Shown piece after piece: positions 24,129-30,117 of a stretch of 30,117 nt of DNA; positions within the stretch are counted from its first letter, which is position 1, and each line of letters begins with the position of its first letter. The stretch covers positions 1 through 30,117 of the IMG/VR virus record IMGVR_UViG_3300033144_002943; one strand, given 5' to 3'. This DNA comes from a virus. The notes under the pieces are model-generated. The model saw only the letters and a program-made list of their open reading frames with translations. It did no database searches and had not been told where the DNA came from. The translations under genes and the position numbers were made by a program.

Positions 24129-25442
24129 ATGAAAAAACTAATACTGTTCATAATGATCTTGTCAGTCGGATTGATGGCACAATCGGTTGGTGGCGCAGGT
24201 AGCGCTAATCAAACAACTCATCCAGGGGATGTGCTTATCAACGGTAAGATCATTCTGGAAAACATAGATGAGTTTACCGAAGAGGATAGTCCTGCTGTTG
24301 GTGATTCTGTACTGGTGTGGGACGTTACTGCTGATGCCTTAGTGCGGGTATCAATAGATAAGGTTCTTGATTTAGCCGGTGTAGCTGCCTTTGAAATAGA
24401 TCAGCTTACAGAAGAGACCACTCCTGTACTTACTGATACTATAGCTATGTGGGATGTTACAGCGGATGCTCATAGACGAGTTGAGTTTGAGGATATGTTT
24501 AGTATGATGGTTGGTGGAGAGGGACTGAGTTACACAAGAGCGTCGGCTACTTTCGATTTAGATTTTGATAATCTAGCAGAGGATACTCCTGTTGCAACAG
24601 ACTCAATGGCGTTTTGGGACATAACCGCAGACGCTCATAAACTTATGGTAGTAGCTGATTTAAGTGTAGATGGTGTTGTAATAACAGGTGGAGAGGGAAT
24701 AAGTAATACTGCGGGTACCGTAGATTTAGATTTTGATAATCTAGGTGAGGTTGCTATTGCAGCTACAGACAGTATAGCATTTTGGGATATTACTGGCGAT
24801 GTTCACGGTAGAGCAGTGGCTCAAGATGTGGCTGATTTATTTTCTCCAACTCCCTATACTGGCGGTGAGGGAATAAGTGTAGATGCGTTTGTTATTAATA
24901 TGGACATTGATAATCTCGCTACCGATAATCCGGCAATCGCAAGTGATAGTCTTCTGTTTTGGGATGCTTCTGAAGCTGAACACGCTGTTGAAGACATAAC
25001 AACCATACTAGCATTAATGACACACGATCAAGCTGAAACAATACTTGACAATGAGGATTTTGAGTTGGGTACTGGTGACTTTGCAGCGACTGAAATAACA
25101 GTTGGTACGATATTCACACTTGAGCCAAACTCAGGATCAACGACTCCTGCTGTCTATGCGAATGATGCCTCAATAGCATCAACCAGTTCTATAATGAGGA
25201 TTGGAGGCGATGGTGCTCCAGTTATACTGGATGCTGATACTGCAATAGATGATGGCGCTTATGATGGCCAGATTCTAATATTACACGGAGCCGATGATAC
25301 CAATACACTAACGCTATTTGATGGAGTGAATACTAGCTTACAGGGCGGTGTTAATTTCACTTTTGGCGACAAAGATCAAATGCTTTTGCAGTGGGATGAT
25401 GATGATTCCAACTGGCAGGAAATATCAAGAGCCGATAACTAG
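24129..25442 (+). CDS. Exported repeat protein, five WD-type fibre repeats
   Basis: A 437-residue protein. The signal peptide spans residues 1-17 (GLMA|QSVGG). Five repeats follow, centred on the VLVWD, IAMWD, MAFWD, IAFWD and LLFWD strands at residues 61-65, 105-109, 160-164, 216-220 and 275-279. Each has the form 'I/F-D-x-L-x-E-x-x-P-A-x-x-DS-x-x-x-WD-x-T-A-D'. The last three also share a leading GGEG(L/I)S and form a longer unit of 56-59 residues. Similar 'D-x-x-L-x-Y-D-A-S' repeats are known in phage fibres. Residues 320-437 form a terminal beta domain shared with the protein at 23659. A fibre or surface-binding role is inferred. A true export signal is unexpected for a virion part. Confidence 0.72.
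   Translation: MKKLILFIMILSVGLMAQSVGGAGSANQTTHPGDVLINGKIILENIDEFTEEDSPAVGDSVLVWDVTADALVRVSIDKVLDLAGVAAFEIDQLTEETTPVLTDTIAMWDVTADAHRRVEFEDMFSMMVGGEGLSYTRASATFDLDFDNLAEDTPVATDSMAFWDITADAHKLMVVADLSVDGVVITGGEGISNTAGTVDLDFDNLGEVAIAATDSIAFWDITGDVHGRAVAQDVADLFSPTPYTGGEGISVDAFVINMDIDNLATDNPAIASDSLLFWDASEAEHAVEDITTILALMTHDQAETILDNEDFELGTGDFAATEITVGTIFTLEPNSGSTTPAVYANDASIASTSSIMRIGGDGAPVILDADTAIDDGAYDGQILILHGADDTNTLTLFDGVNTSLQGGVNFTFGDKDQMLLQWDDDDSNWQEISRADN
24277..25019 (+). repeat. Internal repeat array coding the WD-type units
   Basis: Diverged tandem coding repeats of about 130-180 bases. The clearest DNA copy is a 22-base identical block at 24555-24576 and 24723-24744, 168 bases (56 codons) apart, encoding DLDFDNL. 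Other copies are recognisable only at protein level. The first two units recur in the next gene at about 25560-25760. Confidence 0.75.
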
Positions 25443-25451
25443 GAGTAAAGT

Positions 25452-26585
25452 ATGAAAAAACTACTTTGGTTAATCCTGTTTATAGGATTGGTATATCCAC
25501 AATCGGAGGGTGGAGCGGGAGTGGATAATAGCGTTGTGATTCCCGCAAAGTTAGTAATAAGGGATATATCGGCCTTTACAGAAGATGATAGTCCTGCTGT
25601 GGGCGACTCTGTTCTGGTATGGGATATTACTGCCGATGAGTTAAAGCGAGTAGCTTTACAAGATATAATAGATCTTGCGGGAAGTGTTGCCTTTGAGATT
25701 GACCAATTAACAACAGATACTCCCACAGAAAACGATAGCCTTGCATTTTGGGATGAAGATGAAGATGACCACAACCGAGCAGCAATTAACACTATACTTG
25801 GTTTAATGACAGATGCCATACTCACGAATGACTTGCAGATTGAAAGCACAGCAAATACAATGTCGCTGACCAATGCAGCAAATGCAACATTCACAATAGA
25901 CTCAGATGAAGATGCTTATGTAGTTACAGATAATGGTGCTAGTTCAAATGATTATTCAGGAATAAAGATGGTTGAGGGTGGGGCAGACGGAGTGTGGATA
26001 GATTATGCAGGAAATAGTAATGTATTTAGAATGTATGATGCTGTATTAGGTGATAAATGGTATTCCTACGATACTGATGTTCCCGCAAATACTGGTATAT
26101 GGGGAAAGGGTAATGCTGAGGTGGATTATTATCAGACCTGGAAAGGTGAAGATAATGATTTAACAATGACCTGGATGGAAGATGAGGCTAGGCTTGATTT
26201 TAGCGACAATGTTGATATTGGGGGTATATTAACAGGACATCAATTAAGCAAGGGAATTACGATTGAATCTCCTGTTACCAGTGATGAGTTCACAATATTC
26301 TTTACCAATGAGGCGATAACGATTTCAGAAATGAGGGGTGTTGTGCGTGGAACTTCACCTGATGTAACCTGGACAATCAGACACGATAATACTTCTAGGG
26401 CAGATACAGGTATTGAGGTTGTAACCGCAGGAACACAGACCACTTCTCAAACAAGCGGTTCAGATGTAACGGCATTTGACGATGAGACTATCCCCGCAGA
26501 TAGTTTTGTGTGGATTGAAATTGATGATGCTAGTGGAACGTCGGATGATGAAGTTGCAGTAACTATTATCTTTACGGTGGATTAA
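25452..26585 (+). CDS. Exported fibre-like protein, paralogue of the upstream repeat protein
   Basis: A 377-residue protein with a signal peptide (residues 1-16, LVYP|QSEGG; proline at -1 is atypical). Two WD-type repeats (VLVWDITADE near residue 57 and LAFWDEDEDD near 100) closely match the first repeats of the protein at 24129, including DDSPAVGDSVLVWD. A DNA-like middle region of Asp-rich strands follows (VWIDYAGNSNVFRMYDAVLG). Residues 265-377 are a terminal domain: GITIESPVTSDEFTIFF, ISEMRGVVRGTSPDVTWTIR and TIPADSFVWIEI, ending VTIIFTVD. This terminal domain type is common on phage tail proteins and differs from the terminus of its neighbour. The N-terminal duplication plus a swapped C-terminus suggests module shuffling. 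Confidence 0.7.
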   Translation: MKKLLWLILFIGLVYPQSEGGAGVDNSVVIPAKLVIRDISAFTEDDSPAVGDSVLVWDITADELKRVALQDIIDLAGSVAFEIDQLTTDTPTENDSLAFWDEDEDDHNRAAINTILGLMTDAILTNDLQIESTANTMSLTNAANATFTIDSDEDAYVVTDNGASSNDYSGIKMVEGGADGVWIDYAGNSNVFRMYDAVLGDKWYSYDTDVPANTGIWGKGNAEVDYYQTWKGEDNDLTMTWMEDEARLDFSDNVDIGGILTGHQLSKGITIESPVTSDEFTIFFTNEAITISEMRGVVRGTSPDVTWTIRHDNTSRADTGIEVVTAGTQTTSQTSGSDVTAFDDETIPADSFVWIEIDDASGTSDDEVAVTIIFTVD

Positions 26586-27770
26586 ATGAGAAAAATTTTA
26601 TTCATATTATTGTTAATTAGCGTTGCTTGGACACAGGTTATTCAGTATGGTGTACATCACGAGGATGTAAACAGTAGTGCTAGACAAAGCATTACTTTAA
26701 GAGGGGTTGGATGTGATGTTGGCGATTTAATGATAGTGGTTATTACTAAAGATGATGATCACGTTGTTGCTGAAAAGACTACATCAGATTGGATAGAAAT
26801 GACAAGTTCAACCTCTGGTACAGGAAATGCTTTTTATACTGCATATAGGGTGTTTGAAAGTGGCGATATCGAGTGGGACTGGGAATCTCCTGATGATACA
26901 AATGAGGATTGGGCAGGTTGGTTGTTAAGGTTTAGTGGAAATGACACTACTAATCCAATTCACGCCTCCGAAGATTCAGTAGCGACAAGTGATGCCCCTG
27001 AAGCCCCTGATGTTGCTTATACTAATTTAACGGCAGGAAGTATAGTTATAAGAGCTTTTGGTGCTGATGATGACGACACACCTTATACAATGCCTGCTGA
27101 TGCATTTGAAATATTTAATAACGATGCTGGTGATACGGGTGGTGCAGGTGGAATAGAACTCGTGGTTGTAGATCAAAATACTTCTTCCTCTGGTTCGATT
27201 GCGTTTTCTGCTACTAAAACTGGAATGGCACAGTCTTTTACTGGTAATGGTAAGGATTTAACTCAAGCCAAATGGTTTTTAGACCAAGTTAATAGTCCAA
27301 CTGGGGATATAGTGTGTAAACTATATTCACATACTGGTACTTATGGTACAAGTTCTGAACCAAATGCATTATTAGCAACATCTGAAACTCTTAGCCTTGC
27401 TGATATGCCCGATCCTGCTGGTGTTCAGGCATTTAATTTCCCAACTCCATATACATTAGCAAATGGAGTATATTATTGTATTGCTCTTGAAACCTCAGAT
27501 TGTGATGGCACGGATTACCTAAGTGTTTATCGTCGAACTACAACATCACACGATGGAAATGCCGCTGATTATGATAGTGGCAGTTGGTCTCCGTCTAGTA
27601 CGGAAGATAAAAGATTCTATGTTATGTCTAGCAATATTTCTGGTACAGACAATACAGGAACATCAGTATTTGGAATGGGTGGTAGTGAACAATGGGTAGC
27701 GGCAACTATTATTATAGAAGCAGAAGCAGGAGCACCACCATCAAGAAGTAGAGTTCACGTTATTCAATAA
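26586..27770 (+). CDS. Exported two-domain beta protein
   Basis: A 394-residue protein starting right after the previous stop. The signal peptide covers residues 1-16 (VAWT|QVIQ). Residues 30-210 make one beta domain (GDLMIVVITKDDDHVV, FYTAYRVFESGDIEWDWE, AGWLLRFSG, GSIVIRAFGADDDDTPYTMP). Residues 214-346 look like a jelly roll (AQSFTGNGKDLTQAKWFLDQ, PTGDIVCKLYSHTGTYG, ANGVYYCIALET) of a kind used for sugar or surface contact. The last 48 residues (SVFGMGGSEQWVAATIIIEA) look like the final strands of the first domain, so the jelly roll may be inserted within it. It ends SRSRVHVIQ. The DNA is rather A/T-rich. I infer a host-contact role; no exact family. Confidence 0.65.
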   Translation: MRKILFILLLISVAWTQVIQYGVHHEDVNSSARQSITLRGVGCDVGDLMIVVITKDDDHVVAEKTTSDWIEMTSSTSGTGNAFYTAYRVFESGDIEWDWESPDDTNEDWAGWLLRFSGNDTTNPIHASEDSVATSDAPEAPDVAYTNLTAGSIVIRAFGADDDDTPYTMPADAFEIFNNDAGDTGGAGGIELVVVDQNTSSSGSIAFSATKTGMAQSFTGNGKDLTQAKWFLDQVNSPTGDIVCKLYSHTGTYGTSSEPNALLATSETLSLADMPDPAGVQAFNFPTPYTLANGVYYCIALETSDCDGTDYLSVYRRTTTSHDGNAADYDSGSWSPSSTEDKRFYVMSSNISGTDNTGTSVFGMGGSEQWVAATIIIEAEAGAPPSRSRVHVIQ

Positions 27771-27784
27771 AAAGTGAGAGCAAT

Positions 27785-28183
27785 ATGAAAAAAATAATGA
27801 CAATAGTTTTAATAATAGTTGGTATTGGATATTCGCAAATGGCAAAGCCTATACCACCAGACCTAGACCACGTTAAAGTGCTGACAATAACACTTAGAAA
27901 GATGGTTAGTTTTAGTACAGTAGTGGTTGGAATAGACACAACGGTTATTGCGCCTGGTGATACTGTCTTTACGGATATTACAGCGCCAGATACAACATTT
28001 AAATACCATTTAAGAACTGAGGTGGCTTATGGAGATACTAACAACATTCAGCCAGATTGGGGCATTATCAATAAAAGTTCAAAATTGGTAGATTCAGATA
28101 TATATAATACGGCTGAAAAAACAGATTTTTATGATGCAATAGAAAGGAAATGGACTCAAGCAACAAATTTGTTAATACCATAA
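27785..28183 (+). CDS. Exported small protein of unknown function
   Basis: A 132-residue protein with a signal peptide of about 17 residues (IVGIGYS|QMAK). The mature part starts KPIPPDLDHVKVLTITLRKM, then Thr/Asp-rich strands with TTVIAPGDTVFTD, and a C-terminal helix (TDFYDAIERKWTQATN). I do not recognise it. It shares the Gln-after-cleavage rule and compact spacing with its neighbours, so it belongs to the same exported cassette. The ribosome-binding site is GTGAGAG, weak. Confidence 0.6.
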   Translation: MKKIMTIVLIIVGIGYSQMAKPIPPDLDHVKVLTITLRKMVSFSTVVVGIDTTVIAPGDTVFTDITAPDTTFKYHLRTEVAYGDTNNIQPDWGIINKSSKLVDSDIYNTAEKTDFYDAIERKWTQATNLLIP

Positions 28184-28195
28184 CCAGGAGGAATA

Positions 28196-28456
28196 ATGAA
28201 AAAAACACATATAGTTGTATTAATGCTTTTCGTTGGTTTGTTGTTCGGACAGACAAAAACCATCGAGGAACGAATCGAAGGAATTGAGAAGTCACGGGTG
28301 AGCCTTGTTGCGGCGAGAGATAGAACCATTACAGACTTACGAAAACTTAATGATCAGATAATATTTGCTGATGGTGTCCTTGCAGGTTATAATGCAGTAT
28401 TATTTGATACCTTAGAAGAAGAACCAATAGAAGAAGAACCAATAACCAGGGAGTAG
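28196..28456 (+). CDS. Exported coiled-coil protein with Glu/Pro tail
   Basis: An 86-residue protein. The signal peptide covers residues 1-18 (GLLFG|QTKT). Residues 20-56 look like an amphipathic coiled coil (IEERIEGIEKSR, DRTITDLRKLNDQII). The C-terminus carries a perfect duplication of EEEPI. AGGAGGAA precedes the ATG. Placed before the holin-like gene, it could be a periplasmic partner in lysis (outer spanin-like), but it lacks a lipobox cysteine, so this remains a guess. It could equally be the last member of the fibre cassette. Confidence 0.6.
   Translation: MKKTHIVVLMLFVGLLFGQTKTIEERIEGIEKSRVSLVAARDRTITDLRKLNDQIIFADGVLAGYNAVLFDTLEEEPIEEEPITRE
28415..28444 (+). repeat. Perfect 15-base tandem duplication
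   Basis: GAAGAAGAACCAATA occurs twice in a row, encoding EEEPI twice at the C-terminus of the coiled-coil protein. It is short, in frame, and likely prone to copy-number change. Confidence 0.85.
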
Positions 28457-28458
28457 AG

Positions 28459-28650
28459 ATGTTTAAATTCTTAAAGAAAATCAAAGATGCGATAATGGGT
28501 TATAAAACCTACGCCGTTTGTGTCATTTCAATCGTGAGTGCTTTAATTGCGTGGTCAGAAGGTGCGATAACTGTGGTTGAGTTATATACGGCAATTATGG
28601 CTGCTTTGGCCGGTATATCTATCAGGGCAGGAATGAAAGAACCGGCATAA
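28459..28650 (+). CDS. Holin-like small membrane protein
   Basis: A 63-residue protein with a basic N-terminus (MFKFLKKIKD) and two hydrophobic segments (about residues 17-33 and 37-54). The stretch GYKTYAVCVISIVSALIAW and the end ISIRAGM match a common small phage protein pattern, 'GYKTY ... AW-x-x-G ... LR-x-G-M', usually found beside lysis genes. Holins form the timed hole in the inner membrane that releases or activates endolysin. Two genes separate it from the M15-type endolysin. Two membrane segments suit a class II holin, but function is not provable from sequence. Confidence 0.6.
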   Translation: MFKFLKKIKDAIMGYKTYAVCVISIVSALIAWSEGAITVVELYTAIMAALAGISIRAGMKEPA

Positions 28651-28663
28651 ATAAGGAGAAGTA

Positions 28664-29089
28664 ATGAAGTTCTTAAAACTGATATTGATAACCTTAATGG
28701 TGTCGTGCTTTGTCTTTGGACAGAGTTTCACCACGTACACGGCAGCGCCACCTGGCGCAGATTCGGTGATGACGCTGAAAACCTCGTGGGGTACACTGTA
28801 CTCCGTATATGGGACAAGTCTTGATGTTCAAAATCTATACTTGCTTATGTATGACGATTACGAAGATTCTGTTGATACGGAATCGGAGGATCCGAAGTTG
28901 GTTTTCGTTTTGACCCCAGGCGATACAAACGCAGATGGTGACCAGTTCTACGGTACGCCAATAAGCGAGTATTATCCGGAAGGTGTTGTATTTGAAACGG
29001 CAATGTCTTTTGTGATTACTGATTCAGTAGCCGCCGACTCCACGACAACTGCAGGTGCAGGAATAATCTTAAACTTTTTGTACAAATAG
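28664..29089 (+). CDS. Exported small beta protein within the lysis region
   Basis: A 141-residue protein. The N-terminus is a signal peptide (about residues 1-19, CFVFG|QSFT). A cysteine at residue 15 is preceded by MVS, so lipoprotein processing is a weaker alternative. The mature part contains SWGTLYSVYGTSLDVQNLYL, then MYDDYEDS, then LVFVLTPGDTNADG, then PEGVVFETAMSFVITDS, and ends ILNFLYK. This order (a strand, a 'LYD' turn, a Pro-led loop, 'P-x-G-x-x-F-x-x-x-x-S-x-x-x-T', a final 'L-Y-K') resembles a small phage head or tail domain of unknown function. AAGGAGAA supports the start. Confidence 0.62.
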   Translation: MKFLKLILITLMVSCFVFGQSFTTYTAAPPGADSVMTLKTSWGTLYSVYGTSLDVQNLYLLMYDDYEDSVDTESEDPKLVFVLTPGDTNADGDQFYGTPISEYYPEGVVFETAMSFVITDSVAADSTTTAGAGIILNFLYK

Positions 29090-29098
29090 GGAAAGACA

Positions 29099-29392
29099 AT
29101 GCCAAATGGAAATGGAATAGAGTTAAAAAAGATAGCACCGTACATAAGGTTCGTTGTAATCATATTCGCTATGGCGGGCGCCTGGTTTTCATTGCAAGCA
29201 AGAGTGGACAGCAATGAGGTGTCCGTTGATTCGTTGAAACTAAATCAAAAGCAGATTAGTGAAGATGTACATAAAGTTAAAACCGACGTAGCGGTCACAA
29301 AAAACGATGTGGAGCATATTAAGGTTGAACAGATCTCACAAAGGGCGTTATTGGACGAAATTCTACGTGAAGTAAAAGCCAACGGCGATTGA
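29099..29392 (+). CDS. Membrane-anchored coiled-coil protein (spanin- or holin-like)
   Basis: A 97-residue protein: a short polar start, one membrane segment (about residues 15-33, YIRFVVIIFAMAGAWFSL), then a heptad-rich coiled coil to the end (SLKLNQKQISEDVHKVKTDV and following). Its position just before endolysin and its overlap with it (the stop TGA at 29390-29392 lies within TTGA) mark it as part of the lysis unit. The topology fits an inner-membrane spanin or a small accessory holin. No lipoprotein partner is nested in it, so the spanin reading is weak. Confidence 0.6.
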   Translation: MPNGNGIELKKIAPYIRFVVIIFAMAGAWFSLQARVDSNEVSVDSLKLNQKQISEDVHKVKTDVAVTKNDVEHIKVEQISQRALLDEILREVKANGD

Positions 29393-29772
29393 ACGTCCGA
29401 GAGAATATTACTTTAAAGGAGGCAAGCTGCCCCCATTGTGGACAGCTGCCTTCTGATAAGTGGCTAGACTGGCTCCAGGATCTGCGTGAGGCCTGCGGGT
29501 TTCCCCTACCCTTTAAATCGATTCATCGATGTAATATATACAATGAGGAAATCGGCGGATCTGATGAGTCCCTACATACCCAGTTTACCAAATGGTCTTA
29601 TGGCGCAGCTGATATTGGGATTGCGGACCCGACTAAGCGTCTAAAAATTATTCGCACGGCCATTAAATTAGGAACTAATAACCTGGAGGTTTGCGATTTC
29701 CATTTGCATATTGGCCGAGCGCCGGTTGAGCATCCACAATACAATAAGTTGTACTGGGGAAAATCTAAATGA
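29389..29772 (+). CDS. Endolysin, M15-type peptidase (D-Ala-D-Ala carboxypeptidase fold)
   Basis: This enzyme cuts the peptide part of peptidoglycan at the end of infection. Three zinc ligands of the M15 family can be placed: H63 in SLHTQ, D75 in GAADIGI, and H107 (or H105) in FHLHIG. The SIHRCNIYNEEIGGS segment corresponds to the 'S-x-x-R-x-x-x-N-x-x-x-G-G' signature, and the N-terminal CPHCG (C14, C17) to the 'E-F-x-C-x-x-C-G' start. At 127 residues it is a single catalytic domain with no cell-wall binding part, as usual for phages of diderm hosts. The start is a TTG overlapping the previous stop (TTGA); there is no good ribosome-binding site, so coupled re-initiation is likely. No later start would keep the CPHCG segment. 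Confidence 0.85.
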   Translation: MNVRENITLKEASCPHCGQLPSDKWLDWLQDLREACGFPLPFKSIHRCNIYNEEIGGSDESLHTQFTKWSYGAADIGIADPTKRLKIIRTAIKLGTNNLEVCDFHLHIGRAPVEHPQYNKLYWGKSK

Positions 29773-29960
29773 CTTGATTTTGAGCCTTAATTCTGGCTAC
29801 TATTCAGTACCAAAAAAGGAGTCGATATGGTCTTTTTGTGTTTTATAATTTCAAGATTTCATTCCCGCCACACCCTCTATTTAATAAAGATCTACGACTT
29901 CTTTGTTTCTATAAGGGTCCCTGGCGGGATCATTTTAATCAACCCAAAAAGGAGTCCACA
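29773..29960 (+). promoter_or_regulatory. Intergenic gap at the late/early module boundary
   Basis: The longest gene-poor stretch in the window. It holds a TATAAT at 29844-29849 without a convincing -35 box. An 8-base inverted repeat pairs TCCCGCCA (29863-29870) with TGGCGGGA (29922-29929). It also has two similar translation leaders (AAAAAAGGAGTCGATATG and AAAAAGGAGTCCACAATG). No clear intrinsic terminator is visible after the endolysin; an imperfect AAAAAAGG/TCTTTTTG pairing around 29810-29837 is too weak to call. A promoter for the next gene is plausible but not shown. Confidence 0.35.
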
Positions 29961-29985
29961 ATGGAACTCACCTTACACGAACTAA
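29827..29985 (+). CDS. Possible 52-residue hydrophobic peptide
   Basis: An ATG at 29827 follows AAAAAAGGAG at proper distance and opens a 52-codon frame starting MVFLCFIISRFHSRHTLYLI, which ends inside the next gene in another frame. The ribosome-binding site is good, but the sequence has no family signs and runs through the inverted repeat. It may be a leader peptide, or noise in a regulatory region. Confidence 0.25.
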   Translation: MVFLCFIISRFHSRHTLYLIKIYDFFVSIRVPGGIILINPKRSPQWNSPYTN

Positions 29986-30117
29986 GCGCACAAATGAAGG
30001 CAGTTATGGATCTAATCCACGACACTTCAATTGAGGACGAGGCGCTTACCGATACCTTAAACGCCCTTGAGTTAACAATCCAAGAAAAGGGTGTAAACAT
30101 CGCCAAGGTCTGCGAAT
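29961..30117 (+). CDS. Gp157-family protein, 3'-partial
   Basis: The frame starts at an ATG preceded by AAAAAGGAG and runs off the window after 52 codons. The visible sequence begins MELTLHELSAQMKAVMDLI and contains ALTDTLNALELTIQEKGVNI then AKV. The spacing 'A-L-x-D-T-L-x-A-L-E-x-x-x-x-x-K-x-x-x-x-AKV' is the hallmark of the phage Gp157 family (first named from a Streptococcus phage), a small coiled-coil protein usually found among recombination and replication genes. This suggests the start of the next module. Its exact role is unknown to me. Confidence 0.8.
   Translation, partial: MELTLHELSAQMKAVMDLIHDTSIEDEALTDTLNALELTIQEKGVNIAKVCE

Noticed and set aside
29806-29846. Intrinsic terminator after endolysin
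   Set aside because: The AAAAAAGG/TCTTTTTG pairing is A/T-only with bulges and overlaps a plausible ribosome-binding site, so it is not convincing.
1-30117. tRNA genes, CRISPR arrays, insertion sequences, integrase or attachment sites
   Set aside because: I saw no cloverleaf-like segments, no regularly spaced direct repeats, no transposase or recombinase motifs, and no long terminal direct repeats in the window.

Overview
The window holds the late (structural and lysis) half of a double-stranded DNA tailed-phage genome, or of a prophage or metagenomic phage contig. Every gene I can support lies on the + strand. Genes are tightly packed, with many start/stop overlaps (TAATG at 10743, 15442, 22668 and 23265; ATGA at 10381). 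A large terminase, a P22-type portal, an acidic scaffold, an N4-gp56/DUF4043-type major capsid protein, head-tail adaptors, a large tail/stabilisation protein and a 2408-residue internal virion protein, with no sheath or tape-measure gene, point to a short-tailed (podovirus-like) virion. I see no integrase, repressor, tRNA, CRISPR or insertion sequence.

Layout: 1-375, end of a small phage protein. 359-3710, terminase and portal. 3721-6840, exported protein, scaffold, decoration-like protein and major capsid protein, closed by a strong stem-loop. 6927-13530, adaptor and tail-stem genes, including a TTG-started protein with nested sugar-binding-like repeats, an adaptor that appears split in two, and a tail protein that appears split by a frame change. 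13544-22668, three internal (ejection) proteins; the last is a giant polyvalent protein with a peptidoglycan-hydrolase-like N-terminus, a cysteine-rich Gp88-like domain and an HExxH metallopeptidase. 22668-29089, a cassette of small fibre-like beta-proteins, seven of which carry N-terminal secretion signals. 28459-29772, lysis genes: holin-like protein, membrane/coiled-coil protein and M15-type endolysin. 29773-30117, a short intergenic gap, then the start of a Gp157-family gene that probably opens the next (replication/early) module.

The likely host is a diderm bacterium of the Bacteroidota/FCB group. This is an inference: eight predicted signal peptides all place glutamine right after the cleavage site, a habit known for Bacteroidota exported proteins, and the ribosome-binding sites are ordinary AGGAGG types.

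Three things stand out. First, I found no CATG anywhere in 30 kb; histidine codons before G are always CAC. CGCG also appears to be absent. This looks like strong selection against restriction sites. Second, the secretion-signal fibre cassette is very unusual for virion-region genes. Third, the 2408-residue protein joins domains that could act on the host after injection. All family assignments rest on motif reading, not on database searches.
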